Shown here piece by piece: positions 26,470 to 34,852 of a DNA stretch of 64,000 nt. The position numbers and the translations under genes were made by a program. This DNA is from Pseudomonas mandelii. GTDB taxonomy: Bacteria; Pseudomonadota; Gammaproteobacteria; Pseudomonadales; Pseudomonadaceae. Each line of letters starts with the position of its first letter. The first letter of the stretch is position 1. Location: the NCBI RefSeq assembly GCF_006438925.1, contig NZ_RCZA01000005.1:248001-312000 (forward strand). The letters are read 5' to 3'. The notes under the pieces are model-generated. The model made no database searches and was not told where the DNA came from. It saw nothing but the letters and a program-made list of their open reading frames with translations.

Positions 26470-27750
26470 TCAGGCCGTCAACGAATAGATCAACGCCGAA
26501 ATCGCCACCAGGCCTACCGCCGTCACGAAGACGTTGGAAGCCTGACCGCGATAACGCGCCATGGCCGGAACCTTGCGGATCGCGTACATCGGCATCAGGA
26601 ACAGGATCGCGGCGATAATCGGGCCACCGAGGGTTTCGATCATCCCGAGAATGCTCGGGTTCAGCGTGGCAACGATCCAGCAGACCACCAGCATGAAGGC
26701 GGCAGTCATGCGATCCAGGGTCTTCGGTGCCGGGCGCTTGCCACTCTTCACGATCAGACCTTTAAGACCTTCGCTGGCGCCGATGTAGTGGCCCAGAAAC
26801 GACTTGGAAATGGCCACAAACGCAATCAACGGCGCCGCGAAGGCGATGGTCGGGTTGCTGAAGTGGTTGGCCAGGTACGACAGGATCGACAGGTTTTGCG
26901 CCTTGGCTTCAGCCAATTGCGCTGGCGACAGGGTCAGCACGCAACTGAACACGAAGAACAGCACCATCACCACCATCAAGGCGTGGGCGCGGGACAGGAT
27001 CTGCGAACTGCGCTCTTCGGCGTGATCGCCATAACGACGCTTCTGGTCCACCGCGAACGCCGAGATGATCGGCGAATGGTTGAACGAGAACACCATCACC
27101 GGAATCGCCAGCCACAGCGTGTGCAGCAGTGCCGATGGTTCTGGCAGCGTCGACGCGGTGGCGAGGATGCCGCCGTTCCAGTGAGGAATCAGGAACACCG
27201 CGAGGAACAGCAGCGCAACAATGAACGGATAAACCATCAGGCTCATGGCCTTGACGATCGCTTGCTCGCCGCAGCGCACCACCGCCAACAGGCCGAGGAT
27301 CAGCACGAGCGACAGCACGGCGCGCGGTGGCGGCATGATGTGCAGTTGATGCTCGAGGAAACTGCCCACGGTGTTGGTCAGGGCCACGCTGTAGATCAAC
27401 AGGATCGGAAAGATCGCGAAGAAGTACAGCAAGGTGATCAGCGCGCCAGCCTTGATCCCGAAGTGCTCTTCCACGACTTCAGTGATGTCCGCACCCTCGC
27501 GTCCGGACAACACAAAACGTGTCAGGCCACGGTGTGCGTAAAACGTCATGGGGAACGCCAGCACCGCCAGGACCAGCAACGGCCAGAAGCCGCCCAGACC
27601 TGCGTTGATCGGCAAAAACAGCGTGCCGGCCCCGATGGCTGTGCCAAACAGGCCCAGCATCCAGGTGGTGTCATGGCGATTCCAGCTCTCAAGCGTCGCT
27701 GGTGTCGCCGATACATAGCGTTCGTCGACGCTATTGGCCTGATCATTCAT
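26470..27750 (-). CDS. HAAAP family serine/threonine permease (SdaC-like)
   Basis: 426 residues from ATG 27750 (GGAG upstream). The first membrane segment carries LFGTAIGAGTLFLPINAG, the hydroxy/aromatic amino-acid permease signature, and about eleven hydrophobic segments follow; VMVFSFNHSPIISAFAV is also typical of SdaC-type proteins. It would import serine or threonine with protons or sodium. The gene is alone on its transcript, divergent from the tautomerase gene, with a 270-base gap that holds an AT-rich dyad. Confidence 0.88.
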   Translation of the reverse strand: MNDQANSVDERYVSATPATLESWNRHDTTWMLGLFGTAIGAGTLFLPINAGLGGFWPLLVLAVLAFPMTFYAHRGLTRFVLSGREGADITEVVEEHFGIKAGALITLLYFFAIFPILLIYSVALTNTVGSFLEHQLHIMPPPRAVLSLVLILGLLAVVRCGEQAIVKAMSLMVYPFIVALLFLAVFLIPHWNGGILATASTLPEPSALLHTLWLAIPVMVFSFNHSPIISAFAVDQKRRYGDHAEERSSQILSRAHALMVVMVLFFVFSCVLTLSPAQLAEAKAQNLSILSYLANHFSNPTIAFAAPLIAFVAISKSFLGHYIGASEGLKGLIVKSGKRPAPKTLDRMTAAFMLVVCWIVATLNPSILGMIETLGGPIIAAILFLMPMYAIRKVPAMARYRGQASNVFVTAVGLVAISALIYSLTA

Positions 27751-27915
27751 CCGGTGGGATCTCCGCATTCCGGTCAGTTGCTACCCGGTCAGGACGAGTC
27801 GGAAAAATCCGACAGGCAGCGCCCTGGCCGAAACAGGGGCGCGATTGTCCGGGATTAATGAGCAGAAGCAAAGACTTAGCTGAGGAGTGGTTGTGCGGAT
27901 CAGATCAATTGCTGC

Positions 27916-27957
27916 CCTTTATTAAATAGATGTTTAAATAAATCTATTCAATAAAGG
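27916..27957. promoter_or_regulatory. AT-rich double dyad between permease and tautomerase
   Basis: CCTTTATT (27916-27923) pairs with AATAAAGG (27950-27957), and inside them ATAGAT pairs with ATCTAT. It lies 64 bases before the tautomerase start and is not preceded by a gene end, so an operator is more likely than a terminator. The TetR gene two genes downstream is a candidate ligand-binding partner. Confidence 0.5.
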
Positions 27958-28020
27958 ATTGCTGTCATGTAATTTCGATGCTCACTGCTGACTGGCAGCC
28001 CTTACTTGAGGAGCCCTCTC

Positions 28021-28404
28021 ATGCCACTCGTTCGCGTCGACATCAAGAAGCATCAAGACCCGACTTACGCCAAACGTGTCGGGCAATTGATCTACGCCGC
28101 CATGCACAGCGCCATTGGCGTGCCGGAGAACGATAACTTTCAGATTCTTGCCGAGCACGACGAACAGCATTTCATTTTTGACCCGGGATACCTGGGCATC
28201 GATCGCACCGACAATCTGGTGGTGATTCAGATCACCTTGAGCGAAGGCCGCACCATCGAGCAGAAAAAACTCCTCTACAAAACCATTGCCGAGAGCCTTA
28301 ACGCGGAACTGGCGGTGCGCCTGGAAGATGTATTCATCAATCTGGTGGAGGTCAAGAAAGAGAACTGGTCGTTTGGCAACGGCATTGCTCAATACGCCAG
28401 CTGA
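28021..28404 (+). CDS. Tautomerase superfamily protein
   Basis: 127 residues from ATG 28021 (GAGGAG upstream), which leaves Pro as the first residue after Met removal: MPLVRVDIKK. Pro1 is the catalytic base of this superfamily. The length and the two beta-alpha-beta halves fit the longer (cis-CaaD or MIF-like) tautomerases rather than the 60-residue 4-oxalocrotonate type. The substrate is unknown. The TetR gene follows 31 bases downstream and probably shares the transcript. Confidence 0.88.
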   Translation: MPLVRVDIKKHQDPTYAKRVGQLIYAAMHSAIGVPENDNFQILAEHDEQHFIFDPGYLGIDRTDNLVVIQITLSEGRTIEQKKLLYKTIAESLNAELAVRLEDVFINLVEVKKENWSFGNGIAQYAS

Positions 28405-28435
28405 TTTCTACCTTCTATATACCTGTGAGCCGCCA

Positions 28436-29053
28436 ATGCCCCGAGTCTCCCGCAAACAAGCCGAACTCAACCGCGAGATCATCGTCGAGGCCGCCACGCG
28501 TCTGTTTCGCGAACGTGGCCTGCACGGGATCAGTGTCGTCGATGTGATGGGCGCGGCCGGCCTCACCCATGGCGGGTTTTATGGTCACTTCGAATCCAAG
28601 GAAGCGCTGGCAAAAGAGGCGTGCACCCGGGCGTTCAACCAATCCATGGAGCGCTGGAAGCAGAAAATAGAGGATAACGACGACAGCCTCTCGGCCCGCG
28701 AGAGCATCATCGCGCCCTACCTGTCCGCGGCCAATCGCGATAATCCGGGTGAAAGCTGCCCGGTCACCGCGTTTGCCGGCGACATGTGCCATGAAACCGC
28801 TGAAAGCGGATTGCACCAGACCTACACCCAAGGGCTGGAGGCATTGCTGCAGATGCTGACCCCGCTGATGGGCGCGGATCAGCCCGAAACCAATCGGCAA
28901 AAAGCGTTGGTGGACTATTCGCTGATGGTCGGTGCCCTGACCCTGGCACGTGCAACCCGGGGTGACGCCTTGTCCGATGAAATTCTCGACGCAGCCCGGA
29001 CTTTTCTCACCTCGGACACCGCCGTTGACACTCCCGTGACGCCGACTGCATGA
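28436..29053 (+). CDS. TetR family transcriptional regulator
   Basis: 205 residues from ATG 28436, beginning MPRVSRKQAELNREIIVEAA. The helix-turn-helix reads ISVVDVMGAAGLTHGGFYGHFESKE, the standard TetR form close to the AcrR/NemR-like subgroup with TxGGFYxHF. The ligand domain follows, with Cys residues at about 110-120. It lies behind the tautomerase gene, so it probably controls that gene, and may bind the AT-rich dyad upstream. A possible leader peptide begins eight bases after the stop. Confidence 0.9.
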   Translation: MPRVSRKQAELNREIIVEAATRLFRERGLHGISVVDVMGAAGLTHGGFYGHFESKEALAKEACTRAFNQSMERWKQKIEDNDDSLSARESIIAPYLSAANRDNPGESCPVTAFAGDMCHETAESGLHQTYTQGLEALLQMLTPLMGADQPETNRQKALVDYSLMVGALTLARATRGDALSDEILDAARTFLTSDTAVDTPVTPTA

Positions 29054-29061
29054 TCGGCCAC

Positions 29062-29139
29062 ATGAATATTCCTGCGCTGAACCTCACCCGCACCACCACG
29101 ACCGCTTCCGGCGGGTCGTGCGGTGCCTGGCTGAGATAA
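29062..29139 (+). CDS. Candidate threonine-rich leader peptide
   Basis: A 25-codon frame starting MNIPALNLTRTTTTASGG and ending GAWLR. Five of six consecutive codons around TRTTTT are Thr. A terminator hairpin lies 19 bases after its stop, then the isochorismatase-like gene. This is the geometry of an amino-acid attenuator. The ribosome site is weak and no competing antiterminator stem is obvious by eye, so the call is tentative. Confidence 0.35.
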   Translation: MNIPALNLTRTTTTASGGSCGAWLR

Positions 29140-29157
29140 ACACAGCGCAGTGACCCC

Positions 29158-29186
29158 AAGGCCCCGCCAGCAATGGACGGGGCCTT
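29158..29186 (+). terminator. Terminator hairpin ahead of the isochorismatase-like gene
   Basis: AAGGCCCCG (29158-29166) pairs with CGGGGCCTT (29178-29186), followed by GTTGTTTC. It can end the TetR transcript, or act as an attenuator together with the short frame just upstream. Confidence 0.75.
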
Positions 29187-29241
29187 GTTGTTTCTCCCGT
29201 CCGTTCGGCACTTTTCGTACGACACCCAAGGAGAAACACCC

Positions 29242-29760
29242 ATGTCATCAGCGCTGTTGATCATCGATATGCAGGTCGGTCTGTTCCACGGCCCGGAAAA
29301 ACCCTACGACGGTGAACGGGTACTGGCGAACATCCAGCAACTCATTCGTCAGGCCAGGGCGCGCAACGTGCCGATCTTCGCGGTGCGCCATACCGGCCCT
29401 CAAGGTTCGCCCATCGAAGTCGGCAGCCCCTTCTGGCAGCTATTGCCCGCACTGGATCTGGATGCCTGCACCGACATCCTGTTCGACAAAACCCGACCCA
29501 ACGCCTTTTACGCCACCGCGCTGGCGGAGCAACTGCGGGCTAGCGGGATCATTGACGTGCTCATTGCCGGAATGAAAACCCAATATTGCATCGACAGTAC
29601 TTGCCGGGCAGCGGCTGAACTGGGGTTCAACCCCATACTCGTGGCCGATGCGCATACCTGCATGGACACACCGGCGCTGCCGGCCCGGTCGATCATCGAT
29701 CACCATAACGCGACGTTGAACGGTGCCTTCGCAAAGGTGTTGAACACCGTGGATATGTAA
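29242..29760 (+). CDS. Isochorismatase family cysteine hydrolase
   Basis: 172 residues from ATG 29242 (AAGGAGA upstream). The catalytic triad is visible: Asp in LIIDMQVGLF, Lys in LFDKTRPNAF, and Cys in GMKTQYCIDSTCRAA. Such hydrolases act on nicotinamide, isochorismate, N-carbamoyl compounds or unknown amides. No pathway partner is adjacent: the TetR gene is behind a terminator and a hydroxyacid dehydrogenase gene follows 147 bases later. A short hairpin downstream may terminate it. Confidence 0.9.
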   Translation: MSSALLIIDMQVGLFHGPEKPYDGERVLANIQQLIRQARARNVPIFAVRHTGPQGSPIEVGSPFWQLLPALDLDACTDILFDKTRPNAFYATALAEQLRASGIIDVLIAGMKTQYCIDSTCRAAAELGFNPILVADAHTCMDTPALPARSIIDHHNATLNGAFAKVLNTVDM

Positions 29761-29789
29761 GCGCTACGGAACGCTCCTACACTGAGGTT

Positions 29790-29813
29790 GCAGGCAATAA
29801 GCCTGCTATCTTT
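29790..29813 (+). terminator. Weak hairpin after the isochorismatase-like gene
   Basis: GCAGGC and GCCTGC form a 6-bp stem with a five-base loop followed by TATCTTTA. Position fits a terminator, but the stem is short and the T-tract broken. Confidence 0.35.
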
Positions 29814-29907
29814 AGTAATGGCTAAACCGTTGCGGAATCAGCAATTTGAAGCAACGTTTTAAAGCTACGTTCGAGCCCCGACTTTCCGATGCCCACAGGA
29901 GCCCAGC

Positions 29908-30867
29908 ATGCCCGCGACCGTTCTGGTACTGGTTGAAACCATCAATGATTACCTGCCGATTCTCGAACGTCAGGGTTTTCACCTGATTCTGGCTCCCACA
30001 CCTGCCGAGCGCGCCGATGCCATCACACGGCATGGCGCGCAGATCGATGCGGTGCTGACCCGCGGCCCATTGGGCCTGTATGCCGACGAAATCGCCGCCC
30101 TGCCCAATCTCAAGATCATCTGCGTGATCGGCGCTGGTTACGAACACGTCGACCTGCAAGCCGCCGCCAACCGGGGCATTACGGTCACCAATGGCGCCGG
30201 CGTCAATGCCTCTTCAGTCGCCGACCATGCCATGGCGATGCTGCTGTCTCTGGTACGTGACATTCCCCGTTGCGACGCCGCCGTGCGCCGGGGTGAGTGG
30301 CCGAAAATCATGCGCCCTTCCCTGGCGGGCAAGCACCTGGGCATCCTGGGGCTCGGTGCGGTCGGCATGGCCATCGCCAAACGCGCCGCCCACGGCTTCG
30401 ACATGACGGTCAGTTACCACAACCGCCAGCATCGCAGCGATGTGCCGTACAGCTTCCGCTCGACGCCCACGGAGTTGGCGCGGGAATCAGACTTTTTGGT
30501 CGTCGCCACCCCCGGCGGCCTGGGCACCAAACACTTGATCAACCGGCAGGTACTCGACGCTTTGGGCCCCCAGGGGTTCATCGTCAACATCGCCCGAGCC
30601 AGTGTGATCGTCACCACCGACCTGATCAGCGCGCTTGAGCAGCGCAGGATTGCCGGCGCTGCGCTGGATGTCTTCGACGCAGAACCCCAAGTACCCAATG
30701 CCTTCAAGGCGTTGGCCAATGTGATCCTCACCCCGCATGTCGCCGGTTTGTCCCCGGAAGCCACTCAAGGCACCGTGGAGCTGGTAGGTCGCAATCTGGT
30801 GGCGTTCTTCTCCGGCAATCCGGTATTGACCCCGATTGCCCTGCCAACGTCGATGAGCATGACCTGA
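29908..30867 (+). CDS. D-isomer-specific 2-hydroxyacid dehydrogenase
   Basis: 319 residues, GGAG upstream of the ATG. The NAD(P)-binding motif is GILGLGAVGMAIAKRA; the catalytic Arg is in NIARASVIV, the Glu in ALDVFDAEP and the His in LTPHVAG. It reduces 2-keto acids such as glyoxylate, hydroxypyruvate or 2-ketogluconate using NAD(P)H. IARASVIV replaces the common IARGSVVDE, a modest departure near the active Arg. It is a single-gene transcript as far as can be seen. Confidence 0.92.
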   Translation: MPATVLVLVETINDYLPILERQGFHLILAPTPAERADAITRHGAQIDAVLTRGPLGLYADEIAALPNLKIICVIGAGYEHVDLQAAANRGITVTNGAGVNASSVADHAMAMLLSLVRDIPRCDAAVRRGEWPKIMRPSLAGKHLGILGLGAVGMAIAKRAAHGFDMTVSYHNRQHRSDVPYSFRSTPTELARESDFLVVATPGGLGTKHLINRQVLDALGPQGFIVNIARASVIVTTDLISALEQRRIAGAALDVFDAEPQVPNAFKALANVILTPHVAGLSPEATQGTVELVGRNLVAFFSGNPVLTPIALPTSMSMT

Positions 30868-31011
30868 CGACCATTCAAACAGGTGTATCAAAAACAATGA
30901 TTGCCCGGCAACACGCTCACCTATAAGGGCGTTTCGTGGTTGTGGGTGTTGGGTGTGCGCATTAGATTAGCCAATAGTCTCAGGCCTCCAGAATAAGCAG
31001 AAGGGATAAGC

Positions 31012-32079
31012 ATGGCGCTTACTGACCAGTCCACCCGTATCCGCACCGGCGAAGAACTCGATGCCAGCCTGATCGATCCGTACCTCAAGGCCCACATTCC
31101 GGGCCTGAGTGGTTTGCCGCAGATCAGCCAGTTTCCAGGCGGTGCGTCGAACCTCACCTACTTGCTGGAATACCCCGAACAGGAGTTCGTCCTGCGTCGC
31201 CCGCCCTTTGGCCACAAGGCCAAGTCCGCTCACGACATGGGCCGCGAATTTCGCATCCTCAATCAGCTCCGTGATGGTTTTCCGTACTGTCCGAAAGCCT
31301 ACGTGCACTGCACCGATGAATCGGTGATCGGCGCCGAGTTCTATGTGATGGAACGGGTCAAGGGGATCATCCTGCGCTCCGAACTGCCGCCGGAACTGGG
31401 TCTGGATTCGGCGAAAACCGAAACGCTGTGCAAGAGCTTCATCGACAAATTCGTTGAACTGCACCGGGTCGACTACAACGCCTATGGCTTGGGCGACCTT
31501 GGCAAACCCGAAGGTTATGTCGCGCGGCAGATCAAAGGCTGGAGCGATCGCTATGAAAAAGCCCTGACCCCGGACGCGCCGAAGTGGGAAGCGGTCAAAG
31601 CCTGGCTCAACGACAAGATGCCGGCCGATCACCCGACCTCCAGCATCGTCCACAACGATTACCGCTTCGACAACGTGATCCTCGACCCGAACAACCCGAT
31701 GGACATCATCGGCGTGCTCGACTGGGAACTGACCACCCTCGGCGACCCGCTGATGGACCTGGGCAACACCCTCGCCTACTGGATCGAAGCCGGCGACCCG
31801 GCCCCGGTGCAATTGATGCGCCGCCAGCCGAGCCACGCACCGGGCATGCTGACCCGCCGCGAGTTCGTCGATTACTACGCCGAGCGTTCAGGCATCCAGA
31901 TCGACAACTTCGACTTCTACTACACCTACGGCCTGTTCCGCCTGGCCGGCATCGTGCAGCAGATCTACTACCGCTTCTTCCATGGTCAGACCCAGGACAA
32001 ACGCTTTGCGCAGTTCATTCACATGAACAAACTGCTGGAGCAGATGAGCCTGCAAGTCATTTCGAAATCCAGCCTCTGA
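31012..32079 (+). CDS. APH-type phosphotransferase family protein (ACAD10-like)
   Basis: 355 residues with the aminoglycoside-phosphotransferase/choline-kinase fold: a nucleotide loop FPGGASNLTYLLEY, the catalytic loop VHNDYRFDN (Asp as base, Asn for Mg), and DWELTTLGDPLMDLG as the DFG-equivalent. This subgroup resembles the kinase part of mammalian ACAD10/11 and is often beside acyl-CoA dehydrogenase or SDR genes in Pseudomonas, where it is thought to phosphorylate hydroxyacyl-CoAs. Here an SDR gene follows 48 bases downstream, consistent with a shared lipid-catabolic role. Confidence 0.87.
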   Translation: MALTDQSTRIRTGEELDASLIDPYLKAHIPGLSGLPQISQFPGGASNLTYLLEYPEQEFVLRRPPFGHKAKSAHDMGREFRILNQLRDGFPYCPKAYVHCTDESVIGAEFYVMERVKGIILRSELPPELGLDSAKTETLCKSFIDKFVELHRVDYNAYGLGDLGKPEGYVARQIKGWSDRYEKALTPDAPKWEAVKAWLNDKMPADHPTSSIVHNDYRFDNVILDPNNPMDIIGVLDWELTTLGDPLMDLGNTLAYWIEAGDPAPVQLMRRQPSHAPGMLTRREFVDYYAERSGIQIDNFDFYYTYGLFRLAGIVQQIYYRFFHGQTQDKRFAQFIHMNKLLEQMSLQVISKSSL

Positions 32080-32127
32080 TCGCCCGGCTCTGATTACATT
32101 CCCTGGCCCCAATAACAAGGAAAAACC

Positions 32128-32895
32128 ATGTCCAAGACTCAGTTGTTCGACCTCGACGGCAAAATCGCATTCGTATCCGGCGCCAGCCGCGGCATCGGCG
32201 AAGCCATCGCCAAACTGCTGGCCCAACAAGGCGCCCACGTAATCGTCTCGAGCCGCAAACTCGACGGCTGTCAGCACGTGGCCGACGCGATCATCGCCGC
32301 CGGCGGTAAAGCCACTGCCGTTGCTTGCCATATCGGTGAAATGGAACAGATCAGCCAGGTCTTCGCCGGCATCCGCGAACAGTTCGGGCGACTGGACATC
32401 CTGGTCAACAACGCGGCGACCAACCCGCAGTTCTGCAACGTACTGGACACCGACCTCAGCGCTTTCCAGAAAACCGTCGACGTGAACATCCGCGGCTACT
32501 TCTTCATGTCGGTGGAAGCCGGCAAGCTGATGCGCGAAAACGGTGGCGGCAGCATCATTAACGTCGCCTCGATCAACGGCATCTCGCCGGGGATCTTCCA
32601 GGGCATCTACTCGGTGACCAAAGCGGCGGTCATCAACATGACCAAAGTGTTCGCCAAGGAATGCGCGCAGTTCGGTATCCGCTGCAACGCTCTGCTGCCG
32701 GGCCTGACCGACACCAAGTTTGCTTCGGCATTGGTGAAAAACGAGGCTATTTTGAACACCGCGTTGCAACAGATTCCGCTCAAGCGTGTGGCGGATCCGA
32801 GCGAGATGGCGGGAGCGGTGTTATATCTGGCCAGTGATGCGTCGAGTTACACCACTGGGGTTTCGTTGAATGTGGATGGTGGGTTCTTGTCCTGA
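32128..32895 (+). CDS. SDR family oxidoreductase
   Basis: 255 residues. The nucleotide motif is SGASRGIGEAIA, the structural NNAA motif is present, and the catalytic Ser and Tyr-Lys are in NVASINGISPG and YSVTKAAVI. AAGGA precedes the ATG. The fold is that of ketoacyl reductases and 3-hydroxyacyl dehydrogenases. It shares a transcript with the phosphotransferase-family gene upstream, suggesting action on related acyl substrates. A large palindromic repeat follows its stop. Confidence 0.92.
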   Translation: MSKTQLFDLDGKIAFVSGASRGIGEAIAKLLAQQGAHVIVSSRKLDGCQHVADAIIAAGGKATAVACHIGEMEQISQVFAGIREQFGRLDILVNNAATNPQFCNVLDTDLSAFQKTVDVNIRGYFFMSVEAGKLMRENGGGSIINVASINGISPGIFQGIYSVTKAAVINMTKVFAKECAQFGIRCNALLPGLTDTKFASALVKNEAILNTALQQIPLKRVADPSEMAGAVLYLASDASSYTTGVSLNVDGGFLS

Positions 32896-32942
32896 TCCGA
32901 TTTACCGGATGAACAAGAGGCAGCCTTCGGGCTAATACCGAT

Positions 32943-33116
32943 CAGTTAAGGCAAACGCGATCCGTAGCAGCTGGCGAAGCCTGCGTTCGGCTGCGAAGCA
33001 GTCGTGAAATCAGACGATGCGGTGTTTCAGGAAGACCGCAAACTCAGGTTTTACGACTGCTTCGCAGCCGAACGCAGGCTTCGCCAGCTGCTACGGATTG
33101 TGTCGTTCCTTAACTG
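32943..33116. repeat. REP-like palindrome with perfect 46-bp arms
   Basis: The arms 32960-33005 and 33053-33098 are exact complements over 46 bases, with a 47-base loop. An outer stem, CAGTTAAGG (32943-32951) with CCTTAACTG (33108-33116), encloses them. The core is GTAGCAGCTGGCGAAGCCTG continuing to GCGAAGCAGTCGT. The same class appears at 53335-53465. It occupies most of the 425-base gap after the SDR gene. Confidence 0.88.
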
Positions 33117-33120
33117 AATT

Positions 33121-33226
33121 GATCGTTCCCACGCTCTGCGTGGGAATGCAGCCCGGGACGCTCCGCGTCCCAAAGCGGACGCAGAGCGTCCATTGAGGCG
33201 TTCCTTTGCTGCGCGTGGGAACGATC
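33121..33226. repeat. CGTTCCCACGCTC-type intergenic repeat
   Basis: Begins and ends with GATCGTTCCCACGC and its complement, with inner small palindromes (ACGCTCTGCGT, GGGACGCTCCGCGTCCC). This element is common in the P. fluorescens group. Between it and the next gene, 33227-33320 is AT-rich and probably holds a promoter. Confidence 0.8.
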
Positions 33227-33320
33227 ACACCAAAGAATTTTAATTCCATAATTTGCAAATAAGGAATATTTATTCCATTAATAGCCTTCCTGAAAACAAA
33301 ATCCCAAAAGGACCCCGGCT

Positions 33321-34436
33321 ATGCGCGAACTCGGTATCGGACTCATCGGCACAGGTTTCATGGGCCGCGCCCATGCCTTGGCGTTTCGCAACGTCAGTGC
33401 GGTTTTCGAACTGCCCCTCAAGCTCAAACTCGCCGCCCTGGCCGACGCCGATCCGCAGCGTGCCCGCCACTGCGCCGATGCCTGGGGCTTCGACTCCGCT
33501 CATAGCGACTGGCAACAACTGATCGATGACCCCAAGGTCAATCTGATCGCCATCACCACGCCCAATCACCTGCATTACCCCATGGCCATGGCCGCCCTCG
33601 CCGCCGGCAAACCAGTGTATTGCGAAAAGCCGTTGGCGGTGAATCTGGAACAGGCCGACGCCATGCGACTGGCGGCCAAAGCGGCAGGCGTGGTGACGCG
33701 GGTGGGTTACAACTATCAGCACAACCCGATGATCGCGCTCGCGCGGCAGCTGATTGAAAACGGCGACTTGGGTCAGATCATCAGTTTCCAGGGTGAATTC
33801 AGCGAAGACTTCATGGCCGATCCCGCGTCGCCCTGGTCCTGGCGTTGCGATGCCGATCATGCCGGTGGCGCACTGGCCGATCTGGGCAGTCATTTGTTGG
33901 CCATGGCCCGTTATCTGGTGGGCGATGTCGAGGCGGTGAGCGCCGACACCCAGACCGTGCACCGGCAACGTCCCGCCACGGCTGGCAGCCCGGAACAACG
34001 CAGTATCGCCGTCGACGATCAGGTTCATGCCTTGTTGCGGTTTGCGAATGGCGCCCGGGGCACGTTCAGCAGCAGTTGGCTCAAGCACGGCTACAAGAAT
34101 CACCTGAGCTTTGAAATCAGCGGCACCCGAGGGACGTTGGTGTTCGATCAGGAACGCCTGAATGAGCTGCGTCTGTTTCGTGCCGGTCAGGACGGCTTCC
34201 AGCGCTTGCTGGCAGGGCCGAATCTGCCGGGCTATGCGGCGTTCAGTCCGGCCGCAGGGCATCAGTTGGGTTACAACGAACTGAAGACGCTGGAAGTCCA
34301 TGATCTGGTGATGGCGCTGGCAGGTTTATCTCAGGGTGGAACAGATTTCGAGCAGGCGTGGGAAGTCGAACGCCTGGCGACGGCGATTCGACTGGCAGCG
34401 CAGGAATCGCGGTGGGTCAGGATCGAAGAGGTCTGA
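33321..34436 (+). CDS. Gfo/Idh/MocA family oxidoreductase
   Basis: 371 residues. The Rossmann motif GIGLIGTGFMGRAHALAF is at the N-terminus and the catalytic-lysine motif YCEKPLAVNL at about 95-105; the C-terminal domain continues with GGALADLGSHLLAMARYL, where Asp and His are the usual catalytic pair. Such enzymes oxidise sugars, inositols or their acids with NAD(P). AGGA precedes the ATG. There is no neighbouring sugar transporter, so the substrate remains open. A 12-bp stem lies between its stop and the next, convergent gene. Confidence 0.92.
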   Translation: MRELGIGLIGTGFMGRAHALAFRNVSAVFELPLKLKLAALADADPQRARHCADAWGFDSAHSDWQQLIDDPKVNLIAITTPNHLHYPMAMAALAAGKPVYCEKPLAVNLEQADAMRLAAKAAGVVTRVGYNYQHNPMIALARQLIENGDLGQIISFQGEFSEDFMADPASPWSWRCDADHAGGALADLGSHLLAMARYLVGDVEAVSADTQTVHRQRPATAGSPEQRSIAVDDQVHALLRFANGARGTFSSSWLKHGYKNHLSFEISGTRGTLVFDQERLNELRLFRAGQDGFQRLLAGPNLPGYAAFSPAAGHQLGYNELKTLEVHDLVMALAGLSQGGTDFEQAWEVERLATAIRLAAQESRWVRIEEV

Positions 34437-34453
34437 GCGAAACGCACGAATAC

Positions 34454-34481
34454 CCGCCAGCAGCACAGCTGCTGCTGGCGG
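34454..34481. terminator. Stem-loop between convergent genes
   Basis: CCGCCAGCAGCA and TGCTGCTGGCGG form a perfect 12-bp stem with a four-base loop. No T-tract follows on either strand, so it may act only as an RNA 3'-end stabiliser. Confidence 0.5.
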
Positions 34482-34503
34482 TTCAACGTGAGCCCATCGC
34501 CCC

Positions 34504-34725
34504 TTACTGAGTGACGCAACGAGTAAGCGTCGTTTCCCGGGTCACCTGCCCCTCAGCACGCATATCGCCTTGCACATCGGTGTTTTCAGTGGTCTGGCAG
34601 GTGCGCACAGGCGGTGGAGGCGGCGCGGCGGGAGGTGGCGGTGGAGGACTCGCACAACCACCCAGAATCGCTAGCCAGAGTGCGAACGACAGTGTTGCAA
34701 AAATGCGTTTCCCAAGACTTTTCAT
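34504..34725 (-). CDS. Small proline-rich lipoprotein
   Basis: 73 residues. The N-terminus is a lipoprotein signal with AILGGC as lipobox and Cys24 as the lipidated residue. The next ~18 residues are nearly all proline and alanine (SPPPPPPAAPPPPPVRTC), followed by a short polar tail with a second and third Cys that might pair. Such a proline spacer could hold a small domain away from the membrane. The function is unknown. It is convergent with the oxidoreductase gene, and upstream of it lies the DUF1652 gene on the same strand. Confidence 0.75.
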   Translation of the reverse strand: MKSLGKRIFATLSFALWLAILGGCASPPPPPPAAPPPPPVRTCQTTENTDVQGDMRAEGQVTRETTLTRCVTQ

Positions 34726-34852
34726 AGGTTGACCCGCGGTAAGTGATCGACATATTTCCGCGACCCAACTGCCTCACCGCGAACCCGCGGACCGGTCACA
34801 GAAAAAATACTCTCGTATTCTTTATACGACCGTCGGCAAAACCTGACAGTTC

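Noticed and set aside
26356..27858. 500-codon plus-strand frame across the permease gene
   Set aside because: Antisense to a clear twelve-helix-type permease; composition (many Arg, Gln and His) is that of a shadow frame.
32933..33235. Possible CRISPR array or tRNA cluster because of dense repeats
   Set aside because: The repeats are single inverted pairs, not regularly spaced direct repeats, and no cloverleaf can be drawn.
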